A stretch of 64,000 bases of DNA from positions 124,001 through 188,000 of the forward strand of contig NZ_SMCS01000005.1 of NCBI RefSeq assembly GCF_004342265.1, written 5' to 3'. The notes under the pieces are model-generated. The model saw nothing but the letters and a program-made list of their open reading frames with translations, was not told where the DNA came from and searched no databases. Shown here one piece after another: positions 16,842-24,724 of the stretch. A program made the position numbers and the translations under genes. The stretch's first letter is position 1, and each line of letters begins with the position of its first letter. The DNA comes from Luteibacter rhizovicinus. GTDB lineage: Bacteria > Pseudomonadota > Gammaproteobacteria > Xanthomonadales > Rhodanobacteraceae.

Positions 16842-16870
16842 GAGGCGACCTTTGGGTCGCCTCTCGTCTG
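16842..16870 (+). terminator. rho-independent terminator
   Basis: GAGGCGACC-TTTG-GGTCGCCTC forms a perfect 9-bp stem 21 bases after the lipoprotein stop. The following TCGTCTGTT is a weak T-tract. Confidence 0.65.
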
Positions 16871-16903
16871 TTACACGAGTCCCCACGGGCAAGGAACGCC
16901 ATC

Positions 16904-17734
16904 GTGCACTTCGATACGCAATTTCGTCCCGAACACGGGGACATGATTTTTGGCCTGAGCGCGACGATTAGCCGCTACGCCTTTCCGCATCACTATCGAT
17001 ACGTTCTGTGCTGCATTCCGATGGGGCCGTTGCCGCATATCAGCTTCGTTGGCCGGTGTAATGGCATGCTGGGAAGTGCCGCCGACCCGCGTAGCGGTAT
17101 CCGCTATATCGTCGAATACGGTCTGCGCAGGGCTGGCAATATCACCATGGACGATGAGTCCACGATGCTTGCCGAATTGCATCGCCGCATGGGCATGAGC
17201 GACGCGGACGATCCGGCCTCGATGGATCCGAGGTTGCTCTACGCGTGCGTTTATTTGATGGACCTGTTCGCGCACCCGAAGTATTCGATCGTCGCGCCGC
17301 TCATACGGAACCTGGCCGTCCGGACGTCGGAGCGAAACGAACGGTTCGCGCCCGCATGGAGCGTCGCCAACAGTACCTGGCTTGCCACGAAGCACATGAG
17401 CAAGTTCGCGCTCGAGCAGTTGCTCAAGGACAAAGGTATCCACTGGCGGGGAGCGAGCCCGGCGACCGTGCACTTCGCCCTCGACGGCCTGGACATGCGT
17501 CGCGTTGTCGACAAAACCGATCGCTCGCATGCAGGCGGCCGTCCTTCGGGACCGGTCGATATGTCGATGCCGGGTTACACCGGGTCCGAATTGCGCTATC
17601 TGTTCCGTCAGCGCGAGAAGCTGGAAGGACTCGTCCGTTTCTATCTGGATAAAAGGGAAGTCGCCGCGCCCTGGGATACCGACCCCGAGCTGTGGGGGTG
17701 CTACGTGCCGCGAATGGCGGGGCCGTCCCGCTAA
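16904..17734 (+). CDS. hypothetical protein
   Basis: A 276-aa cytosolic-looking protein without signal peptide or membrane segments. It starts at a GTG (16904) after AAGGAA. The N-terminal third has short beta-like stretches (YRYVLCCIPMGPLPHISFVG), and the remainder is mainly helical and charged, ending in a stretch rich in Arg and Glu. I recognise no motif. Its composition fits the neighbours, so transfer is not obvious. An immunity-protein or phage-accessory role is conceivable from size and isolation, but nothing supports it directly. Confidence 0.6.
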   Translation: MHFDTQFRPEHGDMIFGLSATISRYAFPHHYRYVLCCIPMGPLPHISFVGRCNGMLGSAADPRSGIRYIVEYGLRRAGNITMDDESTMLAELHRRMGMSDADDPASMDPRLLYACVYLMDLFAHPKYSIVAPLIRNLAVRTSERNERFAPAWSVANSTWLATKHMSKFALEQLLKDKGIHWRGASPATVHFALDGLDMRRVVDKTDRSHAGGRPSGPVDMSMPGYTGSELRYLFRQREKLEGLVRFYLDKREVAAPWDTDPELWGCYVPRMAGPSR

Positions 17735-17752
17735 CCGCGATCGCTACTTGTC

Positions 17753-17780
17753 AGTGTGGGTGGGAATCACCACACTTTGT
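17753..17780 (+). terminator. weak terminator-like hairpin
   Basis: AGTGTGG and CCACACT (17753-17759 and 17770-17776) pair across ten bases, followed by TTGT. It lies between two hypothetical genes and could end the first transcript. The T-tract is poor. Confidence 0.35.
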
Positions 17781-17802
17781 CGATCCTTTGGGGGAAGGGG
17801 CT

Positions 17803-18126
17803 ATGGCGCGTACGTTCGTAGTTGGCGTCAGGCTGCTCGCGGGCAGCCGCGAGGAGGACGTCGTGGAGCGGATCCGCGACGCGCTGAACATCGCCCGCGA
17901 AAAGGGGCTGATGACCCGCAAGGATATTTATATTTCCCGTACCGAGGCTGGCCACATACTGGTCATCGCCGAGCTCTCGTCCGTCAGGAGCATCGAGGCC
18001 ATGGACGAAGACCCGGACCTGCAGGAAGCCATCAGTCGCATCAGCGGCGTGGCCGAGGCATTTCCGCTGCATACGCTGATCGAATTCAGCGCGGCGCGCG
18101 TGACATTCGAGGCGATCGGACCCTAG
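17803..18126 (+). CDS. hypothetical protein, small alpha/beta
   Basis: A 107-aa protein starting at ATG 17803 after GGGGAAGGGG, an excellent ribosome site. The sequence alternates strands and helices (FVVGVRLLAGS, EEDVVERIRDALNIA, KDIYISRTEAGHILVIAEL, EAMDEDPDLQEAISRI). This looks like a compact ferredoxin-like or dimeric alpha/beta-barrel fold. No catalytic residues can be named. The preceding 68 bases contain a hairpin that may separate it from the upstream gene. Confidence 0.65.
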   Translation: MARTFVVGVRLLAGSREEDVVERIRDALNIAREKGLMTRKDIYISRTEAGHILVIAELSSVRSIEAMDEDPDLQEAISRISGVAEAFPLHTLIEFSAARVTFEAIGP

Positions 18127-18212
18127 CTTTTTGTGATCTGCGTCTCGATAAGAGGTCTGCTGTGGCCGCAACTATGCTTGGGCGGCCGGGAGCGGTCTCA
18201 TCGGGAGGCGAT

Positions 18213-18428
18213 ATGGAACTGACGCAATACCGACGTACGCAGGGGCAGCAGGCAACCTACCTCGTGGAATACGGACCGGACGGTTACCAGATCAGTCGCG
18301 ACGGACGGCTGCGACGAAGCAAGCAGCTTGGCCCGGCCTGCCGACTGATGGGGCAGCGGGAGCGGGTGCGCGTGGCAAAGCAGTTCGCCATCGAGGATAT
18401 CGAGCGTCTGATCGGGATGGAAGAGTAA
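18213..18428 (+). CDS. small hypothetical basic protein
   Basis: A 71-aa protein with ATG at 18213 preceded by GGGAGGCGAT. It is arginine- and glutamine-rich and contains an aromatic YLVEYGPDGYQISRDGRLRR segment, possibly a beta hairpin, followed by a helix. It may bind nucleic acid by charge, but no family is recognised. Confidence 0.5.
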   Translation: MELTQYRRTQGQQATYLVEYGPDGYQISRDGRLRRSKQLGPACRLMGQRERVRVAKQFAIEDIERLIGMEE

Positions 18429-18503
18429 GCCGGCAGGCCGGTTTCACCGATCCTGCACATAGTCCACCCAATGCTTCGGGGCATTCCCGTCAAGGAGCGC
18501 GCC

Positions 18504-18914
18504 ATGCGTCCCGCCTATACCCTCGTTCTCGCGGTAGTCGCCCTCGCGGGCTGCGCCACGCAAAACCAGCGTCACACCGAAATTCACGACGCGATGTCCA
18601 GTACGGTCTATCAGTATCAGGACCCGACCGAGGGCGACGCGACCCTGACGCTTATAAGAGACCACGACCTGTGGGGAGCCGGGTGCTCCAGCGCCATCTA
18701 TGTCGACGACAAGGTGGTCGCGGATATGGAGGTCGGTCAACAACTTACGCTGCACCTTCCTTCCGGTAGCCGGAAGCTGAGCCTCCTGCCGCACGGCGCC
18801 TGCGACGCACCCCGGGTAGACGCCGACGCGACGCTGGGTACGGGCGAAACCCGGGTGTTCCGTATTTCGCCGGACGGGGGTAGTCTGACGGCTGAGAAGC
18901 ACGCCCCGGGTTGA
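18504..18914 (+). CDS. lipoprotein
   Basis: A 136-aa lipoprotein with lipobox VALAGC and a strong ribosome site (AAGGAG) before ATG 18504. The mature domain contains a beta-rich region (ATLTLIRDHDLWGAGCSSAIYVDDKVVADMEVGQQLTLHLPSGSRKLSLLP). This recalls the DUF2846 / PEGA-like surface domains that display a small beta sandwich. Two cysteines (GAGCSS and GACDAP) may form a disulfide. It is probably anchored in the outer membrane. Role unknown. Confidence 0.7.
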   Translation: MRPAYTLVLAVVALAGCATQNQRHTEIHDAMSSTVYQYQDPTEGDATLTLIRDHDLWGAGCSSAIYVDDKVVADMEVGQQLTLHLPSGSRKLSLLPHGACDAPRVDADATLGTGETRVFRISPDGGSLTAEKHAPG

Positions 18915-18971
18915 AATTCTGTGACCCGTGTCGTGGCTTCGGATCATGCCGCAAAGGACGGGGAGGCAATC

Positions 18972-19211
18972 ATGCATCGGCGGATCGTTGGACATTACTG
19001 CGTCGAAGTGCGAAGCATGCAAACGTCGGCTGGCGTGTACAAGTCGGCCTACATCGTCGAACCTGCGGCCTATATCGGTCCGAAGGACTTCGTGATGATC
19101 TCCCTCCTCGACGATTTCGAAAATGAACGCAGCGCGGTAGATGCCGCCATGGGGCGTGGTATCAAACACGCCGAATGGCTGGACACCGCCAGATCGGAAC
19201 GTACTCGATGA
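18972..19211 (+). CDS. small hypothetical protein
   Basis: A 79-aa protein from ATG 18972 (ribosome site GGGGAGGC). It contains HYCVEVRSMQTSAGVYKSAYIVEP, a strand pair often seen in small stress-type domains, then a helix (DDFENERSAVDAAMGRGIKHAEWLD). Its stop codon overlaps the start of the next gene (ATGA), so the two are translationally coupled. Function unknown. Confidence 0.6.
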   Translation: MHRRIVGHYCVEVRSMQTSAGVYKSAYIVEPAAYIGPKDFVMISLLDDFENERSAVDAAMGRGIKHAEWLDTARSERTR

Positions 19212-19501
19212 AAATGTATGCGATGAAAGCAGGGATGGCCGCGAGCTTTGTGCTCGCTTTGTGCGTTGCCGGTGTCGCCTTCGCCGGAAGCACGGTCAGG
19301 ATAGGTTCCAGCGTACTTTCCGTGGGCGACTCGGAAGGCAAGGTTTACCAGGTGGCGGGCAAGCCCTCGCGCACACGTCCCATCGAGGCCGCCGCGGGCG
19401 GCTACGAAGGTGATCGCCTCGACTACGACGTCGACCATAAGACGGTGCAGATTTTTATCAGGAACGGCCGCGTCGACAAGATCGTGGAAATCGATTCCTG
19501 A
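19208..19501 (+). CDS. exported DUF2845-like protein
   Basis: A 97-aa protein with a signal peptide (cleavage near AFAG). The mature start TVRIGSSVLSVGDSEGKVYQVAGKPSRT resembles DUF2845, a small periplasmic domain, though the cysteine usually found before the glycine-serine pair is absent. The ATG overlaps the stop of the previous gene by 4 bases, so I prefer it to the longer frame from 19175. A terminator is found only about 270 bases downstream. Confidence 0.65.
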   Translation: MKMYAMKAGMAASFVLALCVAGVAFAGSTVRIGSSVLSVGDSEGKVYQVAGKPSRTRPIEAAAGGYEGDRLDYDVDHKTVQIFIRNGRVDKIVEIDS

Positions 19502-19774
19502 CGTGACCTCCGCGACAACTGGCCCGTGACGCATACGCGACGGGCCGCCCTCTGGACTTCGCTACACAGGACGCCATCGGGCTTCCGTGCGGGTCTATGT
19601 GTGCGTGTAACTCACGGGTTCGCGACTGATCGCGGCATTTTTCACGCCTAAATCACCGATTTGTAGGTCATCGCCTACAGACGGCACGACACGTACCTGC
19701 TTCACTACAGGTGCTCCTGATCGGGGTCGGCAGACCTCGGGCAGTGGGCAGTTAACCTCGATTGCCCCCTTTAA
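19502..19774 (+). other. gene-free region, possible small RNA
   Basis: No convincing reading frame lies here. The region holds several short hairpins: TGTAGG-TCATCG-CCTACA at 19662-19679, a G-rich stem near 19719, and GGGCA...TGCCC around 19747-19768. It leads into a good terminator. It could be a long 3' untranslated region of the previous gene or an independent small RNA. I saw no clear promoter. Confidence 0.3.
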
Positions 19775-19802
19775 CGGCGCCCGAAACGGCGCCGCTTTTT
19801 TT
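19775..19802 (+). terminator. rho-independent terminator
   Basis: CGGCGCC (19775-19781) pairs with GGCGCCG (19788-19794) across a CGAAAC loop and is followed by seven T (19796-19802). It is one of the clearest terminators in the window and ends whatever transcript crosses the gene-free region. Confidence 0.8.
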
Positions 19803-19803
19803 G

Positions 19804-20160
19804 GGGGAGGGCTCGGCTTTGCCATCGCTTTCGCGCTGTGAGGCTTCGGGGAGAGCCGTCGGCCACCACCCTCGACGCTCCGGCTTCACCGTCGCTCGGG
19901 GAAGGAGAGCCGCTGCGCGGCTTGTGTCTGATGGCTGCGCCCCGTCGCGCCCGCGCTGCGGGCGGGGGTTTTTGATTCGGCCTCCCTGCCTCAGCAAAAA
20001 CGGCGGACCGTCCAGGTCCGCCCCCTGCGGGCCTGGTCCGCCCGCCGCGCTCGGTTCCGCAAGTCGCGTCGAGGGTGGTGGCCGACGGCTCTGCCGAACG
20101 CGGCGGTCACGTGGGGGAAAGCAGCGCGTTGACGCATGGGTATAGGTGACCGCATGCCGG
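19804..20160 (+). repeat. 357-bp dispersed repeat, copy 1
   Basis: This non-coding block is present again at 38876-39232 in the same orientation and with the same length. My hand alignment gives about 19 mismatches and no indels. It contains a perfect 26-bp inverted repeat (19853-19878 with 20066-20091). Between these arms lie hairpins AGCCGC-TGC-GCGGCT (19908), CGCCCGC-GCT-GCGGGCG followed by GGGGTTTTT (19948-19973), and GGCGGACC-GTCCA-GGTCCGCC (20002). The short open frames inside it are Arg/Ala/Pro-rich and are not believed. It may be a non-autonomous mobile element, a structured RNA, or both. Confidence 0.85.
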
Positions 20161-20184
20161 GCCTCTCGCAAGGGGTCGCAGGAT

Positions 20185-22656
20185 ATGAGACGACACGGCT
20201 CTACAACGGAAGCCCCCGTCTGTCGTCGAGCGCTCCCCGTGGCTGCCTACCTTTCCACTCTACGTTCCGACGAGAGCGACGCTGTCGTCGGAACGGCACT
20301 CGACGGTCATGCGCTGGCTAGTCGCCTTACCGCCAAGTACGGCGATCGTGTGGCATCCGCATTCACCGTCTTCGGCAGGGAAGGGGCGTTCGTGCCGCTA
20401 CCCGACGACCTTCCCGAGAGCCTGGCCACCGCGTTGCGTTCGCGCGGCATCGACCGTCTGTACAGCCATCAGCGGCAAGCATGGGACGCCGCGCGCGCCG
20501 GCCGGCACGTGCTGGTGGCTACGCCGACGGCATCGGGCAAGACGCTCTGCTACACGTTGCCCGTGATCGCCTCCGTGCTGGAAAGCGGTGGAAAAGCGCT
20601 TTACCTGTTTCCCACCAAGGCGCTCGCGCAGGACCAGGTTGCCGAACTGCTCGACATCAACCGTGCCGGCGATCTTGGCGTGAAGGCTTTTACGTTCGAT
20701 GGCGATACGCCCGGCGATGCCCGGCAGGCGATCCGGCTGCACGGCGACGTGGTGGTCAGCAATCCGGACATGCTGCACCAGGCGATCCTGCCGCATCACA
20801 CGAAATGGGCGCAGTTTTTCGAGAATCTTCGCTATGTGGTTATCGACGAAATCCATACCTATCGCGGCGTGTTCGGATCGCATCTGGCCAACGTGCTGCG
20901 CAGGCTCAGGCGCATCTGTGCGTTTTACGGAGTGCGTCCGCAGTTCGTGCTGTGTTCGGCCACCATCGGCAATGCGACGGAACATGCGCAGGCGCTGATC
21001 GAAGACGATGTGACCACGATTGCACAGAGCGGAGCGCCGAGTGGCGACAAGCACGTGCTGCTGTGGAACCCACCCGTGATCAATCCCGATCTGGGTTTGC
21101 GTGCCTCGGCGCGTTCCCAGACGAACCTCATCGCGCGCGTCGCTATCAAGGCAAAGCTGAAGACGCTGGTGTTCGCCCAGTCGCGGCTGATGGTGGAGGT
21201 GCTGACGAAGTATCTGAAAGATGTTTTCGATCACGATCCGCGGAAACCCGCGCGCATCCGCGCCTATCGCGGCGGGTATCTGCCGACCGAGCGGCGCGAG
21301 GTGGAGCGCGAGATGCGTGCGGGCAACGTGGATGGCATCGTATCCACCTCGGCGCTGGAACTGGGCGTCGACATCGGCAGCCTGGATGCGGTGGTGCTCA
21401 ACGGTTATCCCGGTTCGATCGCGGCAACCTGGCAGCGTTTCGGTCGCGCGGGACGCCGCCAGCAGCCGTCGCTGGGCGTGCTGGTGGCGACCAGTGCGCC
21501 GCTGGACCAGTACCTCATGCGCCATCCGGCGTTTCTGACGGAAGCGAGTCCCGAGCACGCGCGTATCCAGCCCGATCAGCCTCTGATCCTGCTCGACCAC
21601 ATCCGCTGCGCGGCGTTCGAGCTGCCTTTCGTGGGCGGCGATACGTTCGGGCCGGTCGATGCCGAGCCGTATCTGCAGGTACTGGCCGAAAGTGAGGTGC
21701 TGCATCGCGAGGGCGATCGCTGGGAATGGATCGCCGATAGCTATCCCGCCATAGCGGTCAGTCTGCGTTCGGTGGCCGACGGCAATTTTGTTGTCGTCGA
21801 CCGTACCGGCGGGCGGCAGACGATCATCGCCGAGGTCGACTATTCGGCAGCTGCCCTGACGCTGTACGAAGGCGCGATCCACATGGTTCAGTCCGTGCCT
21901 TACCAGATCGAAAAGCTCGACTGGGAAGGGCGCAAGGCGTACTGCACGCGCACGCATGTCGATTACTACACCGATGCCATCGACTACACCCGGCTCAAGG
22001 AGCTGGAATGTTTCGATGGCACGAATGCGGGGGAAGGAAGTGCGCGGCACGGCGAGGTCCATGTGATTCGCCGTGTGTCCGGTTACAAGAAAATCCGCTA
22101 CTACACGCATGAAAACATCGGCTACGGTCCGGTGAATCTGCCCGATCAGGAGTTGCATACCACGGCGGTATGGTGGCAGTTGCCGCAAGCGACGCTCGAC
22201 GAGGCTTTTCCATCCCGGCAGGCGGCGCTGGACGGTTTTCTTGGCGCCGGGTATGCGTTGCACACCGCAGCCATCGTCGCGGTGATGGCCGAAGCGCGCG
22301 ATCTGCAGAAAGCCGTCGGTAGTGGCGAAGGCGAATGGTCGGCGCATGTCGATGCCAGTGGCCGTGGGCAGGTTCGGGCACCGGACGGTGGACTGGACAG
22401 GATCGATACGCTGGAGCGTTTCCTCCCTACCGTTTATCTCTACGACAATTTTCCCGGTGGCGTCGGCCTTAGCGAACCGTTGTTCCATCGGGCCGCTGAG
22501 TTGATCCGGCTTGCGCTTGCGACAGTCGATGGCTGCGAATGCAAGGCCGGCTGTCCCGCGTGTGTCGGGCCGGTGCTGGCCGCCGACGAACATCGCGAGG
22601 AAACGCCTCGCATGCTTGCGGCACGCGTGCTGCGTCTGCTCGGTGCCACGGCATGA
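20185..22656 (+). CDS. mrfA: MrfA/YprA-type DEAH helicase
   Basis: An 823-aa superfamily 2 DNA helicase of the MrfA (YprA) family, which in Bacillus works with the exonuclease MrfB in excision repair of mitomycin C damage. It shows Walker A ATPTASGKT (about residue 115), the DEIH box in VVIDEIHTYRG, motif III SATIGN, motif VI QRFGRAGRR, and the C-terminal zinc site CECKAGCPAC of the DUF1998 domain. The start at 20185 follows AAGGGG at a suitable distance; the open frame to 20146 would begin inside the repeat. The stop overlaps the mrfB start by 4 bases, so both proteins are made together. Confidence 0.92.
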   Translation: MRRHGSTTEAPVCRRALPVAAYLSTLRSDESDAVVGTALDGHALASRLTAKYGDRVASAFTVFGREGAFVPLPDDLPESLATALRSRGIDRLYSHQRQAWDAARAGRHVLVATPTASGKTLCYTLPVIASVLESGGKALYLFPTKALAQDQVAELLDINRAGDLGVKAFTFDGDTPGDARQAIRLHGDVVVSNPDMLHQAILPHHTKWAQFFENLRYVVIDEIHTYRGVFGSHLANVLRRLRRICAFYGVRPQFVLCSATIGNATEHAQALIEDDVTTIAQSGAPSGDKHVLLWNPPVINPDLGLRASARSQTNLIARVAIKAKLKTLVFAQSRLMVEVLTKYLKDVFDHDPRKPARIRAYRGGYLPTERREVEREMRAGNVDGIVSTSALELGVDIGSLDAVVLNGYPGSIAATWQRFGRAGRRQQPSLGVLVATSAPLDQYLMRHPAFLTEASPEHARIQPDQPLILLDHIRCAAFELPFVGGDTFGPVDAEPYLQVLAESEVLHREGDRWEWIADSYPAIAVSLRSVADGNFVVVDRTGGRQTIIAEVDYSAAALTLYEGAIHMVQSVPYQIEKLDWEGRKAYCTRTHVDYYTDAIDYTRLKELECFDGTNAGEGSARHGEVHVIRRVSGYKKIRYYTHENIGYGPVNLPDQELHTTAVWWQLPQATLDEAFPSRQAALDGFLGAGYALHTAAIVAVMAEARDLQKAVGSGEGEWSAHVDASGRGQVRAPDGGLDRIDTLERFLPTVYLYDNFPGGVGLSEPLFHRAAELIRLALATVDGCECKAGCPACVGPVLAADEHREETPRMLAARVLRLLGATA

Positions 22657-23486
22657 GCGAACTTGCGCTTCGTTTGGCGAGCTTGCGTCGCGAGGCCGGC
22701 GCGCCCGTGATTCCGAAGATACGTCCGCCGGCACCTGCACGACCGGACATTGACGCGTTACGCCGCATGGCCGGAGTACGGCAACGACTCGGCCTGCCCG
22801 TGACGACACGCAGCGCGAGCCGCGATGTTCCCGGCGACGAACTCGCGCCGGGTCTGCGTTATCTGGAGCAGCGCTTCGCGTGGCCCGATGCGCCGTCCGT
22901 GCTCGATCTGTCCTTCGCGAAACTCGAGCCCGCCGCGCGCCATCGCTTCCTGCATTTCGACACGGAAACCACGGGTCTTGCCGGTGGAACGGGCACGCGT
23001 GCCTTCATGATCGGGGCGGCGGACTGGCACGACGAAACCCTGCGCGTGCGTCAGCTCTACATCACGGCGATGAGTGCCGAACCGGCGATGCTGTGTGCAT
23101 TCGCGGCGTGGCTCGACGAGGAAACCGTGCTGGTCAGCTACAACGGAAAATCTTACGACGCTCCCTTGCTGGCCACGCGCTATCGTCTGGCGCGGATGAC
23201 GAATCCGCTGTTCGGACTGCCGCATGTGGACCTGCTGCATCCGATGAGGCGGCGTTATCGTCACGTATGGCCGAACTGCCGCATGGCGACCGCGGAGCGC
23301 CAGTTGCTGAATGTCGTTCGCGAAGACGATCTGCCCGGTTCCGAAGCCCCGCGTGCATGGCTGACCTATCTGCGCGGCGGACCATCGACCGATCTCAAAC
23401 GCGTCGCCGCGCACAATCTTCAGGATGTACGCAGTCTCGGTGGTTTGCTGGTGAAGGCGCATGCCTGGGCCGATGACGAAAAATAG
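22653..23486 (+). CDS. mrfB: MrfB/YprB-type 3'-5' exonuclease (RNase H-like)
   Basis: A 277-aa protein with a DnaQ-like ribonuclease-H fold (RNase_H_2 family, YprB). Catalytic acidic residues are visible in LHFDTETTGLAGG (motif I), LVSYNGKSYDAPLL (motif II) and HNLQDVRSLGGL (motif III). The Bacillus homologue MrfB is the nuclease partner of MrfA. The ATGA overlap with mrfA confirms the pair. The N-terminal 75 residues are proline- and arginine-rich and probably flexible. The C-terminal TPR region of some Firmicute homologues is absent. Confidence 0.92.
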   Translation: MSELALRLASLRREAGAPVIPKIRPPAPARPDIDALRRMAGVRQRLGLPVTTRSASRDVPGDELAPGLRYLEQRFAWPDAPSVLDLSFAKLEPAARHRFLHFDTETTGLAGGTGTRAFMIGAADWHDETLRVRQLYITAMSAEPAMLCAFAAWLDEETVLVSYNGKSYDAPLLATRYRLARMTNPLFGLPHVDLLHPMRRRYRHVWPNCRMATAERQLLNVVREDDLPGSEAPRAWLTYLRGGPSTDLKRVAAHNLQDVRSLGGLLVKAHAWADDEK

Positions 23487-23544
23487 ACGGGTTGCCGCGC
23501 AACCTTGACGACTGACCTCTTTGAACAGATGGAGGCATTCGACG

Positions 23545-23709
23545 ATGAGTGAGGAAACCAAACCCTGCGATCACGACGCATGCAATTGTCGCGTGCCGGT
23601 GGAACAGGAATATTGCAGCGAGGCCTGCAGGTTGGCCGTGGAAAGCCAGGTCATGAGCGGTCAGTGCGAATGCGGCCACGCCGCCTGTCAGCAGCGCGTC
23701 AGGTCATGA
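23545..23709 (+). CDS. metallothionein-like protein
   Basis: A 54-aa cysteine-rich protein with eight cysteines in the order C-x4-C-x-C ... YCSEAC ... C-x-C-x4-C (residues 8 to 48) plus histidines at 10 and 45. This matches the bacterial metallothionein (SmtA/BmtA) pattern of CNC, YCS-x2-C and CECGH. It probably chelates zinc or similar thiophilic metals in the cytosol. It follows mrfB by 58 bases on the same strand and may be co-transcribed. GGAGG lies about 10 bases before the ATG. Confidence 0.75.
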   Translation: MSEETKPCDHDACNCRVPVEQEYCSEACRLAVESQVMSGQCECGHAACQQRVRS

Positions 23710-23726
23710 CTCGACGAGGCGACACA

Positions 23727-23876
23727 ATGAAAGAGCAGGGCAAGCAGCCCAACTCGGGTTATCCGGAAGAGCAACTGAAACCCTCGCGCGGCAAGCCGAA
23801 GCTCCCGGGCGAGGGCGGTGCGACCGAGCCGCAGAATATGCCGAAGAAAAAGCCGGGGAAACAATCGTCGGCGTGA
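23727..23876 (+). CDS. small basic hypothetical protein
   Basis: A 49-aa, lysine/proline/glycine-rich, probably disordered protein. ATG 23727 is preceded by GAGG; an ATG at 23706 overlapping the metallothionein stop (ATGA) would add seven residues. It contains the repetitive PSRGKPKLPGEGG segment and ends in PKKKPGKQSSA. It is probably in one operon with the metallothionein-like gene. No function can be assigned. Confidence 0.5.
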   Translation: MKEQGKQPNSGYPEEQLKPSRGKPKLPGEGGATEPQNMPKKKPGKQSSA

Positions 23877-23933
23877 TGTTTGGCTTCCATGCGGCCGTGT
23901 CGATGCGTCAGCCTCTCGCCGGGTCCGCTTCAA

Positions 23934-23961
23934 TGTAGGAGCGCTTGAGAGCGCTCCTACA
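23934..23961. terminator. GTAGGAG palindrome, probable bidirectional terminator
   Basis: TGTAGGAGCGCT and AGCGCTCCTACA are perfectly inverted around a TGAG loop (12-bp stem). It lies between the end of a plus-strand operon and the end of azoR on the minus strand. It belongs to the same repeat type as 12930 and 59010. Confidence 0.65.
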
Positions 23962-24015
23962 CAAGCGTGGATCAAGCATGGGCCGAGCGTCATGCATGAT
24001 GCTCAGCCCTGCAGG

Positions 24016-24600
24016 TTACGCCGCTTTGCGCAGCAAGCTGCCGACGCCGGCCAGCGCGCCTTGTACCGCGACGTCTTTGTGATCGGCGCTCATCGCCACG
24101 CCTTCGGCACGGACGAACTCGATCTCGTTGATGCCGAGGAAGGCGAATACGGCCCGCAGGTAGTTTTCCTGGAAATCCAGGCCCGCTGCCGGCGTGCCCT
24201 GGCTGTAGATACCGCCACGCGACGAAGCGACGATGAGACGCTTGTCGCCGACGAGGCCTTCAGGGCCGTTTGCCGTGTAGCGGAATGTCTTGCCGGCGAC
24301 GGCGATGCGGTCGATCCATGCTTTCAGCGTGCTGGGGATGCCGAAGTTGTACATGGGGGCACCGAGGACGACGACGTCGGCGGCCAGGAACTCGTCCATG
24401 ACCCGATTGGCCTCGATGGAGGCCGGATCGGCGGCATCGGCGACCGGCGTCCAGTGGGCCAGCGGCGCGGCGGCCAGGTCGCGGTAGACGACCTCGAGGT
24501 CGGCATGGTTGTTCTTGAATTCCGCGACAACGGCCGCCGTCAGGCCGCGCGACACGGAATGGACACCCAGAGCGCTGGAATCGACATGCAGAAGTTTCAT
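24016..24600 (-). CDS. azoR: FMN-dependent NADH-azoreductase
   Basis: A 194-aa flavodoxin-like quinone/azo reductase. MKLLHVDSSALGVHSVSRGLT gives the FMN phosphate loop, and APMYNFGIPSTLKAWIDRI and SRGGIYS are the signature isoalloxazine contacts of AzoR. The enzyme reduces quinones and azo compounds by two-electron transfer in the cytosol and protects against electrophile stress. It is divergent from a LysR regulator. This azoR-LysR arrangement is common, and the regulator probably controls azoR in response to quinone-like compounds. Confidence 0.93.
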   Translation of the reverse strand: MKLLHVDSSALGVHSVSRGLTAAVVAEFKNNHADLEVVYRDLAAAPLAHWTPVADAADPASIEANRVMDEFLAADVVVLGAPMYNFGIPSTLKAWIDRIAVAGKTFRYTANGPEGLVGDKRLIVASSRGGIYSQGTPAAGLDFQENYLRAVFAFLGINEIEFVRAEGVAMSADHKDVAVQGALAGVGSLLRKAA

Positions 24601-24666
24601 GACGTTAATCCTCGTTGCCTGGCCGCCGTGGCGGTATGGCAACGCACGATACTCGGCAGACAATGC

Positions 24667-24715
24667 AACGATTAGCCCGTCCGATGTAGACTGATCGTTC
24701 TGAATGGGAAACGAT
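24667..24715. promoter_or_regulatory. candidate LysR operator between azoR and its regulator
   Basis: Three AACGAT half-sites occur in the 124-bp divergent spacer: AACGAT (24667), ATCGTT (24694) and AACGAT (24710). The last two form an inverted repeat with a 10-base gap, ending 9 bases before the regulator start codon. This layout suits autoregulation plus control of azoR. Confidence 0.4.
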
Positions 24716-24724
24716 GGGATCGCG

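Noticed and set aside
19948-19973. Hairpin plus T-run in the repeat as an ordinary terminator for the upstream gene
   Set aside because: A complete terminator already stands at 19775-19802, and the same hairpin is present in copy 2 as part of the repeat, so it is treated as an internal element.
19752-20171. 139-aa and related Arg/Pro/Ala-rich frames in the 357-bp repeat
   Set aside because: Frames exist on both strands in both copies, with low-complexity composition and no ribosome site. Conservation is better explained by RNA or DNA structure.
20398-22809. 803-aa open frame antisense to mrfA
   Set aside because: It mirrors the mrfA codon pattern in GC-rich DNA, contains no family motif and is rich in Arg, His and Gln. 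The plus strand encodes a complete helicase with all motifs.
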